Positions 1-6,315 of a stretch of DNA of 7,145 bases are shown piece after piece. Origin of the DNA: an uncultured Methylococcaceae bacterium (GTDB lineage: Bacteria > Pseudomonadota > Gammaproteobacteria > Methylococcales > Methylomonadaceae); contig CAIQND010000900.1 of NCBI GenBank assembly GCA_903873045.1, positions 1 through 7,145 on the forward strand, written 5' to 3'. How positions within the stretch are numbered: position 1 is the stretch's first letter; every line of letters begins with the position of its first letter. Under the pieces are notes generated by a model. It did no database searches, was not told the DNA's origin, and saw only the letters and a list, made by a program, of their open reading frames with translations. The translations under genes and the position numbers were made by a program.

Positions 1-1
1 T

Positions 2-310
2 GCCGGAGCGCTGATTAGCGCGGTGGTGCTGGCTATTTTAGTGCAGATAGTTGAGTTTATGTGTACATCAGGCTTTCCTGCGCTGTACACCCGAATACTG
101 ACATTGAGGCAATTAGACAGCATAAGCTATTACAGCTATTTGCTGCTTTATAATGTGGCTTATATGTTCGATGACGTTATTATTTTAGCGATAGGCATCA
201 TCACCTTAAGTCAGCGGCGGCTTCAGGAAAAGGAAGGTCGATGGCTTAAATTAATCAGTGGATTGGTGATGGTAGGGCTGGGTATCTATTTAATCGTAGC
301 GCCGACTTAA
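2..310 (+). CDS. C-terminal part of a DsbD/CcdA-like integral membrane protein (5' end outside the window)
   Basis: The frame is open from the window edge to the TAA at 308-310, so the real start lies upstream and about 102 residues are visible. Hydrophobic stretches lie near the left edge, in the middle (about bases 140-210) and at the end (about 250-305), so at least three membrane spans remain. A short motif, VEFMCT followed by GFPALYTRIL, puts a Cys-Thr next to Gly-Phe-Pro inside a span. It resembles the Cys-containing helix of the DsbD/CcdA thiol-electron-transfer membrane family (known family trait). A later Asp-Asp pair (MFDDV) sits inside the next span, and a positively charged loop (SQRRLQEKEGRW) precedes the last one. 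By inference it moves reducing equivalents across the inner membrane, but another transporter of similar fold is possible. It converges on the broken toxin gene, with 28 bases between the stops and no clear terminator. Confidence 0.6.
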   Translation, partial: AGALISAVVLAILVQIVEFMCTSGFPALYTRILTLRQLDSISYYSYLLLYNVAYMFDDVIILAIGIITLSQRRLQEKEGRWLKLISGLVMVGLGIYLIVAPT

Positions 311-338
311 GGTATTATTTTTCCACTATCATTTAAAA

Positions 339-762
339 TTAAGCCAACTTCCCAGCCGCGCGGATTAATGCTTTTTTAAGTTCATCATCATTAGTTGCCA
401 AAGGCAAACCTTCACGCAAAGCTAATTCCAGATAAGAAGCATCATAGGTTGATAGCCTAAAGCGCCGGGCTATTTGCAACGTATCGCCTAACGCCTGCTG
501 ATTGGAACGGGTCATCGATTTCGATAGCCATATCATGTAATATTCCTAAAAACTCGGCACTCCTAGCCTCTTGCAATAAGCCTTTAGATTCTGCTCTAAC
601 AATGACATTTCCCACTTCAAGACCCCACACGAAAGGCACTACCGCTGTATTATCTTCTTGCGCCAACAGCTTAAGAATTCGTGCCGAATAATCAAGCGCA
701 TTCTGAGTTCCATCGACAAATAACCAGCGCATCACAACTGAATTATCCAAAACAAACCGCAT
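339..762 (-). pseudogene. VapC-like PIN-domain toxin, frameshifted
   Basis: VapC toxins are PIN-fold ribonucleases that cleave RNA and are neutralised by a partner antitoxin. The ATG at 762-760 opens a frame whose first 84 residues are PIN-like: MRFVLDNSV with Asp6, and GLEVGN with Glu49. After base 511 that frame loses similarity, while the neighbouring frame (509 to the stop at 341-339) continues with SNQQALGDTL, STYDASYLELA and ATNDDEL. Skipping one base at 510, in the GGG at 509-511, joins them into a 140-residue protein of normal VapC length with all four expected acidic residues (Asp6, Glu49, Asp107, Asp125). As written, the product lacks the last two and should be inactive. The start overlaps the antitoxin stop by one base (TGATG), the usual coupled arrangement. 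A TTG one codon earlier is a less likely start. A sequencing error could also explain the shift. Confidence 0.85.
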
Positions 763-1006
763 CAATCGCGCCCGTCTTCAATTAACGCCTTAATATCAAC
801 ACCCGAAATAAGAGGCTTATCCTGTATAAATTGCATTCTCTGAGCGGCTTTAGCACCATTGTTAGCTCAGTTCCTGGTGGAACAAGATCAGCAACGTGTT
901 CACCTCGATTGGTAATATGAAATGCCATACCAGAACGTGCTTTTCTCAATAATTCAGAAAAGTTTGTTTTAGCATCATAAGCACCAACATCACTATAAAT
1001 AGTCAT
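762..1006 (-). pseudogene. Phd/YefM (VapB-type) antitoxin, frameshifted
   Basis: The N-terminal 47 residues from the ATG at 1006 match the Phd/YefM fold, which binds operator DNA: GAYDAKTNFSELLRKAR, then the strand-turn region ITNRGEHVADLVP. After Glu47 (codon 868-866) the frame runs into unrelated residues and stops at 782-784. The alternative frame from 863 continues plausibly with NNGAKAAQRMQF, PLISGVDIKALIEDGRD and a TGA at 764-762 that overlaps the toxin ATG. Losing two bases (864-865) or gaining one would restore an 80-residue antitoxin. The C-terminal half is the part that normally binds the toxin (family knowledge), so the product as written would probably bind DNA but not the toxin. 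A good ribosome binding site (AAGGGG, 5 bases before ATG) supports the start. It forms one operon with the broken toxin. Confidence 0.82.
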
Positions 1007-1037
1007 ACCAACCCCTTAAAATAAAAAAAACAAGTAC

Positions 1038-1068
1038 ACCAGTATATAGACCAGTTAAGAAATAACAA
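1038..1068 (-). promoter_or_regulatory. Possible promoter and operator of the broken toxin-antitoxin operon
   Basis: On the minus strand a TATACT box lies at 1046-1041, and a weak TTGTTA box lies 16 bases further upstream at 1068-1063. The plus-strand hexamer ACCAGT occurs twice, at 1038-1043 and 1050-1055, exactly 12 bases apart and overlapping the -10 box. Antitoxins of this family usually repress their own operon by binding repeats over the promoter, so this may be the operator. The assignment rests on position and motif only. Confidence 0.35.
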
Positions 1069-1105
1069 AAAGCAATCTTACCTGGAAAAGCAAGAATAGC
1101 CAGAC

Positions 1106-1162
1106 GATGTCGGCTTGGTGTTCAAAATGTTCCCAATGTGGTTTGTTCAGGTTACTGTCCAC
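1106..1162 (-). pseudogene. Probable N-terminal fragment of archease
   Basis: A minus-strand frame from a GTG at 1162-1160 encodes 19 residues containing KPHWEHFEHQADI. This resembles the beginning of bacterial archease (WEHFEH-ADIGVRG type), a small protein that stimulates the RNA ligase RtcB or related tRNA processing enzymes. The resemblance stops after ADI. The frame then reads hydrophobic, unrelated residues to a stop at 1057-1055, beside the toxin-antitoxin promoter. The rest of archease is not in the window. By inference, arrival of the toxin-antitoxin module or a deletion removed the remainder. The match is short and made from memory, so chance is possible. There is no strong ribosome binding site before the GTG. 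Confidence 0.4.
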
Positions 1163-1202
1163 AAGTGCTTTCTCGTTGGCTGATGCTACTCCCTAAAAAA
1201 TC

Positions 1203-1286
1203 TTAAGCTATGACATGACTGGAAAACAACAGTAAAATAATGCCAATGACTACAATCCAAAAAATAATATGCTTTACTTTTTTCAT
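1203..1286 (-). CDS. 27-residue single-span membrane peptide, downstream of cytochrome c
   Basis: An ATG at 1286-1284 opens 27 codons ending in TAA at 1205-1203. The product starts with MKKVKH (three lysines), then has an unbroken hydrophobic stretch from about residue 7 to 21, rich in Ile, Val and Leu with one Trp at 10 and one Gly at 15. It ends with SSHVIA. This is the layout of a one-helix inner-membrane peptide with a positively charged cytoplasmic N-terminus. The ribosome binding site is AGGAGGT, 7 bases before the ATG, the best in the window, which argues that this short frame is translated. The cytochrome stop lies 18 bases upstream, so the two are probably one transcript. Tiny membrane subunits accompany other respiratory complexes (CydX, CcoQ), so a stabilising partner role is possible. 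I do not recognise this peptide as a named family. A cleaved export signal or a toxic peptide are alternatives. Confidence 0.65.
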   Translation of the reverse strand: MKKVKHIIFWIVVIGIILLLFSSHVIA

Positions 1287-1293
1287 GACGTAG

Positions 1294-1300
1294 ACCTCCT
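1294..1300 (-). promoter_or_regulatory. Strong ribosome binding site of the 27-residue membrane peptide
   Basis: The minus strand reads AGGAGGT here, ending 7 bases before the ATG at 1286. It is a near-complete complement to the 16S rRNA tail and is much stronger than the sites before glnE or the MlaC-like gene. It decides the call of the very short frame downstream. Confidence 0.75.
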
Positions 1301-1304
1301 GAAG

Positions 1305-1598
1305 TTAAGGATAATGATAAAACAGGTCATTCAGATGGCGACTGACTGCTTCGGTGTCACTTTTTCTCCATTCAAGTCCGGAAATATTCTGCCAGCGATC
1401 TACTTCGGTTATCAGGCTTTTCCAGTCAGTCACGCTTTTCTTTTCTCGCCAGTGTATCTGCTGGGTATGACATTGCAGGCAATGATTTTCGTAAAGCATC
1501 GCTCCCCGATAAGTATCATTCGTGAGGCCATTCTCGGCAAAAGTAGCGGGTATGCTGAGGATAAAAATACATACACACTTAAACCAATATCCAATCAT
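1305..1598 (-). CDS. Small exported monoheme cytochrome c
   Basis: The 97-residue product starts with a signal peptide: charged/aromatic MIGYWFK, a hydrophobic core IFILSIPATFA, then probable cleavage before Glu22. A single haem-binding motif CLQCH sits at residues 40-44, directly after RGAMLYENH, so haem is attached covalently in the periplasm. After it come VTDWKSLITEVDRWQN, then EWRKSDTEAVSRHLNDLFYH, which look like the C-terminal helices of a minimal class I cytochrome. I see no methionine after the haem motif, so the distal ligand is not the usual Met; a histidine (48, 88, 95) or an open site is possible. It probably shuttles electrons to a membrane partner. The start is supported by GGAG about 8 bases before the ATG. 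The tiny membrane peptide follows 18 bases downstream in the same direction. No haem-partner gene (for example a cytochrome b561) is seen nearby. Confidence 0.85.
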   Translation of the reverse strand: MIGYWFKCVCIFILSIPATFAENGLTNDTYRGAMLYENHCLQCHTQQIHWREKKSVTDWKSLITEVDRWQNISGLEWRKSDTEAVSRHLNDLFYHYP

Positions 1599-1635
1599 TT
1601 TAATCTCCAGTGCGGTATTAATGATTAAGGTGAAA

Positions 1636-1685
1636 TAAAGCGGGGCGACTTTAAAAAATGAAAAAATGTTATCTGTTCCGCTTTA
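1636..1685. repeat. Inverted repeat between the MlaC-like gene and the cytochrome gene
   Basis: TAAAGCGG at 1636-1643 is the exact reverse complement of CCGCTTTA at 1678-1685, with 34 AT-rich bases between. It lies in the 118-base gap after the MlaC-like stop and before the cytochrome start. The loop is long and no T-run follows, so it is not a convincing terminator. It could be a regulator site or chance. Confidence 0.3.
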
Positions 1686-1716
1686 GGTTGATAGCCAAAA
1701 ATCAATAGTCCTATCT

Positions 1717-2358
1717 TTAAGAATCCTTGGGTAGCAGTGCTTCCGCATTACGTTTAGCCAGTGAATCAATAACAGCGCTTAATGAACCTTTAGTTTGAAT
1801 TTCCTCGTTAAAGCTGGCGCGGTAGTTAGTTACCAGACTGACGCCATCAATCATAATATCGTAAACTTTCCATTGCCCCCTGCTCAGTAACATCCGGTAA
1901 TTGACATCAACAGGTTGTTGCCCGGATTGTATAACCTTGGTTTTTACGATGGCTTTTGTCGGTTCATTTGATATTTCAAGAGGTAATAAATCTATTGACC
2001 AGTCGTTATACTCCACAAAAGCTCTGGAGTAGGTTCTTACCAACAAGGTCTGAAATTCATGTTTAAAACGCTCTTGTTCTACTGTCGTTGCTGTTTTCCA
2101 GTGCTTCCCTAAAACTAACGGCGCGATTTTGTCGAAATCCGTATGGGGATCAATAACGCCATTAACAAATTGCGTCACTTGAGCAAAATTACTAATAAAG
2201 GCTTTATCCTTTAGTTTTTGCTTTATTTGGTCAGAAACACTTTGTATAACTTGTTGCGGGGGGTGTAACTCCTCCGATAACCCTTTAGTGATGGGCATTA
2301 AGCAGATTAATAGTGTAAATAAAACCGATAGTGTGTAGTGCTTAATTTGATTTTGCAT
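1717..2358 (-). CDS. MlaC/Ttg2D-like periplasmic phospholipid-binding protein
   Basis: MlaC-type proteins carry phospholipids through the periplasm between the outer-membrane MlaA complex and the inner-membrane MlaFEDB transporter. The product here is 213 residues, close to the family norm. It has an N-terminal signal peptide (YTLSVLFTLLICLMP core, mature part from about residue 28). Family-like stretches follow: a helical N-terminal part, then FVNGVIDPHTDFDKIAPLVLGKHW, ERFKHEFQTLLVRTYSRAF, and the strand-rich C-terminal half with VNYRMLLSRGQWKVYDIMIDGVSLVTNYRASF. I chose the ATG at 2358: it puts the signal peptide at the start, whereas a GTG 30 bases upstream has no ribosome binding site. 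The chosen start has only a weak GGAT. No mlaA, B, D, E or F lies in the window, so this is an orphan copy that may serve another lipid transporter or a distant mla operon. The quoted stretches were judged from memory. Confidence 0.85.
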   Translation of the reverse strand: MQNQIKHYTLSVLFTLLICLMPITKGLSEELHPPQQVIQSVSDQIKQKLKDKAFISNFAQVTQFVNGVIDPHTDFDKIAPLVLGKHWKTATTVEQERFKHEFQTLLVRTYSRAFVEYNDWSIDLLPLEISNEPTKAIVKTKVIQSGQQPVDVNYRMLLSRGQWKVYDIMIDGVSLVTNYRASFNEEIQTKGSLSAVIDSLAKRNAEALLPKDS

Positions 2359-2408
2359 AATTATCCAGTTAAACCGGCTAGCTATCACCGCTTATTTATT
2401 GTATAAAA

Positions 2409-2663
2409 CTAGGATTTTGGAATCGTAATGGTCAACACGCCATTAGCATATTCGGTAGTCATTTTGGCGGCATTAGCAAAACCAGGTAAGGTTAATGCTC
2501 TTTGAAATTGACCCGCAAAACGCTCCCGATATTGGTATTTACTCTTTTTATTATCCGTTTCATTTTGCCTGCGTTGCATTTCTTCGTAAGGATTTCGTGG
2601 TGGGTCTTTAAAAAACTCATCATCGAAACCGAGCTTGGGGTGTGTTGCCGGATAAATTTCCAC
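2409..2663 (-). pseudogene. Small heat-shock protein (Hsp20/alpha-crystallin) remnant with an internal gap
   Basis: Small heat-shock proteins hold unfolding proteins through a beta-sandwich alpha-crystallin domain. The last 40 residues here are clearly the end of that domain: YRERFAGQFQRALTLPGF and then KMTTEYANGVLTITIPK, with the hallmark A-x-x-x-GVL type turn near residues 71-77. The first 35 residues (DDEFFKDPPRNPYEEMQRRQ) look like the region before the domain in some exported Hsp20 proteins. What normally lies between, about 50 residues covering the first beta strands, is missing, so the two pieces are joined too early. The frame has no ATG start: only a GTG at 2663, no ribosome binding site, and an in-frame stop 15 bases further upstream. 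At 84 residues it is about half normal size. I read it as a pseudogene from an internal deletion plus loss of the 5' end; a functional mini-protein cannot be excluded. Confidence 0.6.
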
Positions 2664-2737
2664 GCAGGACTGTTGAAACTATGAGAATTGAACTGGGGGA
2701 GTTTTTTTGTGAGTTGCCTAATAGTCGTCTTTTCTTG

Positions 2738-2920
2738 CTACAGAATAAATTCTTGTTCTGCCTCAAACCAGTCATCAAGTTCGTGACCCGACTCGAAACC
2801 TCTATTTTCTGACTTGTAATAAGCAATTTCCGCAATTCTGGCATCACGATTCGGAAGAAATATGGTATCGCCTGATGCTTCAGAAGCTGAATTGACTTTG
2901 TTTTTAGTTTTTAACGACAT
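2738..2920 (-). CDS. DUF2934 family protein
   Basis: The 60-residue product has a low-complexity N-terminus rich in Lys, Asn and Ser. The DUF2934 signature follows: IAEIAYYKSENRGFESGHELDDWFEAEQE, ending almost at the stop. This short helical module is found in many environmental proteobacteria, and its biochemical role is unknown. The family match is by recall of the conserved pattern (IAxxAY, RGFxxGxxxxDWxxAE). The ATG at 2920-2918 is preceded by GAGG with 6 bases of spacing, a good site. A TAAAAT box about 12 bases upstream of the ATG could be its -10. It runs toward the small heat-shock protein remnant, with 74 bases between, and may once have been cotranscribed with it. No metal-binding or catalytic motif is visible. 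Confidence 0.75.
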   Translation of the reverse strand: MSLKTKNKVNSASEASGDTIFLPNRDARIAEIAYYKSENRGFESGHELDDWFEAEQEFIL

Positions 2921-3076
2921 CGTACACCTCTATTTTAGATTAATTAGCGGTCAGCCTTTAATGACCACGGTAAAAACAACATGAACCCTAAGCACAGGAA
3001 TAAATCGGAAAAAATGAGTATTTACTTTCAATCGCCAAGGATGAGGCAGCATCAATTAGCAAGGTTGGGCTTACAC

Positions 3077-3108
3077 TTTAATGGAGTCATTAAATCTGTC
3101 CACGACAG
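3077..3108. repeat. Two adjacent small hairpins
   Basis: TTTAATG (3077-3083) pairs with CATTAAA (3088-3094) around a 4-base loop. One base later CTGTC (3096-3100) pairs with GACAG (3104-3108) around a 3-base loop. Both are perfect. Neither is followed by a T-run, so these look more like a binding site or repeat relic than a terminator. Confidence 0.35.
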
Positions 3109-3170
3109 TAGTTTGATTAACCCGCTACCCCGCTATGAAAGTGTCTGCTCCCAGTCATCCAAATTTAATC

Positions 3171-3197
3171 TGAATAGTTAAATCATCTTAACATTCA
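3171..3197. repeat. Imperfect AT-rich hairpin
   Basis: TGAAT-A-GTTAA (3171-3181) pairs with TTAAC-ATTCA (3188-3197) with one bulged A and a 6-base loop. The stem is AT-rich and weak. It could be an operator for a dimeric regulator in the glnE/DUF2934 divergent region. The evidence is only symmetry. Confidence 0.25.
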
Positions 3198-3372
3198 ATC
3201 CACGGTGATAAAAATATATGATTTGAGGTGAAAAAACAATACGTATAAATACTTATTTTAAACAACCCATAAACAAGTTGCTCTGCGGCTTTGCACCCTT
3301 GACTTGGGGTATCAGTGATGGCAGATTCAGCTCCCCGTCTCTTTTTCTTCGTGCCTTTATGGTGATTTCTTA

Positions 3373-3401
3373 TGGCTTGCATAACATGAGTTAGGTATGA
3401 T
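3373..3401 (+). promoter_or_regulatory. Candidate promoter of glnE
   Basis: TATGAT at 3396-3401 is a good -10 box. TGGCTT at 3373-3378 is a poor -35, at the ideal 17-base spacing. Transcription would begin about 20 bases before the glnE ATG. A motif this weak is expected by chance, so this is tentative. Confidence 0.3.
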
Positions 3402-3427
3402 GGTTTTTTTGAATTCGTGTACTGCTC

Positions 3428-6298
3428 ATGTCTTTTATTAATACTCTACAACCCGAACTTGATAAACTCCCTGATGAGTTACGTATTTCTGTAGCCGCTA
3501 CGCTAAAGCAATGGCATGAACAGTGGGTCGAACTTAATCTCGATTTTCATCCGACACCGGAGATTACAGTCTCCATGCCCAAGGTGTGGTGCTCCAGTTT
3601 GTTTATTTCTGAAAGCTGTTTACGGCGATCAGAGATACTGGTTGATTTGGTTAATTCAGGGGATTTATTAACGATTTATAATAGCCACCGTTATCAAGAC
3701 AAGCTGGCGGCTCTGCGGATTGATAACGAAGTTGAGTTAATGCAAAAATTGCGGCATTTTCGGCGACGGGAAATGATCAGGATTGCGTGGCGTGATTTGG
3801 CTGGCTGGGCACCGCTATCTGAAACGCTGGCTGAGGTGTCCTGGCTGGCGGATGCCTGCATTCAATACGCGCTGGCTTTTCTTTACCGCCAAGCTTGTGA
3901 AAAACGCGGTACACCGTTGCTTGCTGATGGCAGTCCCCAACAGATTATCGTATTGGGTATGGGTAAGTTGGGTGCCTATGAATTAAATTATTCTTCCGAT
4001 ATAGACCTGATTTTTGCTTACGCAGAAAACGGTGTATTACCGGATAGAAAAGAAACCAGCTACAGCGAGTTTTTTACACGACTGTGTCAAAGTCTGGTCA
4101 AAGTGCTGGATGAAATAACGGTGGACGGTTTTGTGTTCCGTACCGATATCCGCTTAAGGCCTTTTGGCGATAGCGGCCCCATTATCATGACGTTTGATGG
4201 TATGGAAAACTATTATCAGACCCAGGCACGGGAATGGGAGCGCTATGCGATGGTTAAGGCACGTCAGGTCGCCGGTGACTTTAATACCGGCGCACAACTG
4301 ATGGCAATGCTAAAATCTTTTGTTTATCGGCGTTATCTGGATTATGGCGCGTTTGAAGAACTGCGTTCTTTAAAGCTACAGATTACCCAGGAATTAAGAC
4401 GTAAAGACCGTATGGATAACGTTAAACTGGGGCCGGGTGGCATACGCGAAGTTGAATTTATTGGCCAGGCTTTTCAGTTGATTCGCGGTGGTAATGAAAA
4501 GGCGCTGCAAACGCGCGGTATTCTGGATGTCCTGACAATTCTTGGCGAGCTGGAATTATTGACGCCAAACGATGCCGCACAGTTAATTCAATCTTATTGT
4601 TTTCTGCGTAGGGTGGAAAATCATATCCAACAATATCAAGACCGACAAACGCATGACTTGCCAACCGCGCCCTTAGTGCAAGCATTACTGGCTTATTCGC
4701 TGGATTATCCGGACTGGAACCATTTTAAAAACGAATTGGATACGGTAAGAGAGCAGGTACATGCGGTATTTGATCAAGTTTTCTCTCTCTCCCGACAGAC
4801 CGTAAAAGATCAGCATAGCCAACTGATTTGGACGTGCACCGTGGATGATGCCGAATTACTGGACAGCTTGCGTTGGTATGGGTTTCAACAGCCCACTGAA
4901 ACGCTGGCGGCTATCAAGCACTTTAAAAATGCACCGTCAATCCGGCGCTTAACCGCGAAAGGTGCCAAGGTGCTTGACCGGTTAATGCCGCCATTAATTG
5001 AGGCGATGCAGCAAGTTGATAACCTTGATGAAACCTTAAAACGTATTCTGGGATTATTTGAAGCGGTTGCCGGCAGAAATGTTTATTGGTCTTTGCTGGC
5101 TGAAAACCCCGATGCGTTGTCTCAAATGATTCGCTTGTCCTCCGCCAGTCCGTGGATTTGTGACTATTTATCATTGTACCCGGTGTTATTTGATGAATTA
5201 CTGGATACGCGCACCTTGTATGAGCCGCTTAAAAAAGGCGATCTTGATGAACAGTTGGCTGGTTTATTAGACGCTATTGACGTACAAGATCTTGAGCAAT
5301 TGATGATAGCTCTGCGGCAATTTAAACAGTTAAATATGTTAAGAGTGGCCGCCGCTGATATTATGGGTGCAATCCCTCTCATGGTGGTCAGTGATTATTT
5401 AACCTTCATAGCCGAAAGCATCGTGACTCAGGTCGTTGAGCGGGCGTGGCTTATGCTGACCGAAAAACACGGTAAGCCGTCAGGCAGCGATAATAATCCC
5501 AAAGGATTTGCCGTTATCGGCTTTGGCAAGTTGGGCGGTATCGAGCTGGGTTACGGGTCTGATCTGGATATGGTTTTTTTGTATGATTGCCCGGATGGCA
5601 ATGCCATGACCGATGGCGGCAAACCGATTTCCTGTGCCCAATTTTATGGCCGCTTGGGGCTAAAGGTTCGGCATATTCTGGATACCAAGCTGTTGTCGGG
5701 TATACTCTATGAAGTTGATATGCGTTTACGTCCCAGCGGCGATTCCGGTTTATTGGTCACGCACATTAATGCTTATGAAGATTATTTAAAAAATCAGGCG
5801 TGGACATGGGAGCATCAGGCTTTGGTCAGAGGCCGGTTTATTGCCGGTGATGCCCGCTTAAAAGCCCACTATGAGGCCATTCGACGCAGAATATTAAGCT
5901 TGCCCAGAGACGTGGCATTATTAAAAACTGAAGTACGTGAAATGCGCGAAAAGATGCGTGGTGCCTTGGCAACGAAAGAATTAAATAAATTTGACTTAAA
6001 ACAAAGCAAAGGCGGTATTGCTGATATCGAGTTTATAGTACAATTTGGGGTTTTAGCGCAAGCAGCAAAAAATGAAGCCTTGACCACTTATACGGATAAT
6101 GTCAGGTTGCTTGAAGGCTTGCAGGAAGACGGCTTTATGTCCCAAGCGGAAGCAGAAACTCTTAAAGCGGCTTATTGCACTTATCGTGATACCGGTCACA
6201 AACTGGTTTTACAAGGCGAACGAGCCGTAATCAATGAGGCTGAAGTGCTTGAATTGAGCAAACAAGTTGAGCAGATTTGGCATAAATATATGGAATAA
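3428..6298 (+). CDS. glnE: Bifunctional glutamine synthetase adenylyltransferase / adenylyl-removing enzyme
   Basis: GlnE adds AMP to a tyrosine of glutamine synthetase when nitrogen is plentiful, and removes it by phosphorolysis when nitrogen is scarce, under control of the PII protein and glutamine. It acts in the cytoplasm. The 956 residues match the family length (E. coli about 946). Two nucleotidyltransferase domains are seen in order. The N-terminal, AMP-removing domain has GMGKLG at 177-182, SSDID with Asp191 and Asp193, then DIRLRPFGDSG from 240. The C-terminal, AMP-adding domain has FGKLGG at 699-704, GSDLD with Asp712 and Asp714, and DMRLRPSGDSG from 764. All expected carboxylates are present, so both activities should be intact. 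Each domain is followed by a helical bundle (for example GPGGIREVEFIGQ and SKGGIADIEFIVQ). The ATG at 3428 has no clear ribosome binding site, but no better in-frame start is visible. The frequent neighbour ilvE is absent; a palindromic repeat follows the stop. Confidence 0.97.
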   Translation: MSFINTLQPELDKLPDELRISVAATLKQWHEQWVELNLDFHPTPEITVSMPKVWCSSLFISESCLRRSEILVDLVNSGDLLTIYNSHRYQDKLAALRIDNEVELMQKLRHFRRREMIRIAWRDLAGWAPLSETLAEVSWLADACIQYALAFLYRQACEKRGTPLLADGSPQQIIVLGMGKLGAYELNYSSDIDLIFAYAENGVLPDRKETSYSEFFTRLCQSLVKVLDEITVDGFVFRTDIRLRPFGDSGPIIMTFDGMENYYQTQAREWERYAMVKARQVAGDFNTGAQLMAMLKSFVYRRYLDYGAFEELRSLKLQITQELRRKDRMDNVKLGPGGIREVEFIGQAFQLIRGGNEKALQTRGILDVLTILGELELLTPNDAAQLIQSYCFLRRVENHIQQYQDRQTHDLPTAPLVQALLAYSLDYPDWNHFKNELDTVREQVHAVFDQVFSLSRQTVKDQHSQLIWTCTVDDAELLDSLRWYGFQQPTETLAAIKHFKNAPSIRRLTAKGAKVLDRLMPPLIEAMQQVDNLDETLKRILGLFEAVAGRNVYWSLLAENPDALSQMIRLSSASPWICDYLSLYPVLFDELLDTRTLYEPLKKGDLDEQLAGLLDAIDVQDLEQLMIALRQFKQLNMLRVAAADIMGAIPLMVVSDYLTFIAESIVTQVVERAWLMLTEKHGKPSGSDNNPKGFAVIGFGKLGGIELGYGSDLDMVFLYDCPDGNAMTDGGKPISCAQFYGRLGLKVRHILDTKLLSGILYEVDMRLRPSGDSGLLVTHINAYEDYLKNQAWTWEHQALVRGRFIAGDARLKAHYEAIRRRILSLPRDVALLKTEVREMREKMRGALATKELNKFDLKQSKGGIADIEFIVQFGVLAQAAKNEALTTYTDNVRLLEGLQEDGFMSQAEAETLKAAYCTYRDTGHKLVLQGERAVINEAEVLELSKQVEQIWHKYME

Positions 6299-6315
6299 AC
6301 GACTACCAAATTTAT

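Larger units (their letters stand above)
2921..3427. other. Divergent intergenic region between the DUF2934 gene and glnE
   Basis: These 507 bases hold promoters for both flanking genes, but I find no convincing gene. A 66-codon plus-strand frame at 2981-3181 and a 64-codon minus-strand frame at 3188-3382 have no good ribosome binding sites and no recognisable domain, so I leave them out. It contains several short palindromes (entered separately). Near 3340-3365 the minus strand reads ATCACCATAAAGGCACGAAG, resembling a phrase often seen in dispersed intergenic sequence of environmental bacteria, so a repeat relic is possible. Confidence 0.5.

Noticed and set aside
1269..1628. 119-codon plus-strand frame
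   Set aside because: It lies opposite the cytochrome c gene, which has a signal peptide, a haem motif and a ribosome binding site. This frame has none of these.
2620..2847. 75-codon minus-strand frame
   Set aside because: It overlaps both the DUF2934 gene and the heat-shock remnant in another frame and has no family resemblance.
2981..3181. 66-codon plus-strand frame in the intergenic region
   Set aside because: There is no ribosome binding site, the composition is unlike a folded protein, and it contains the paired palindromes.
3188..3382. 64-codon minus-strand frame with a Lys/Arg-rich start
   Set aside because: No good start signal or domain; better read as repeat-like non-coding DNA.
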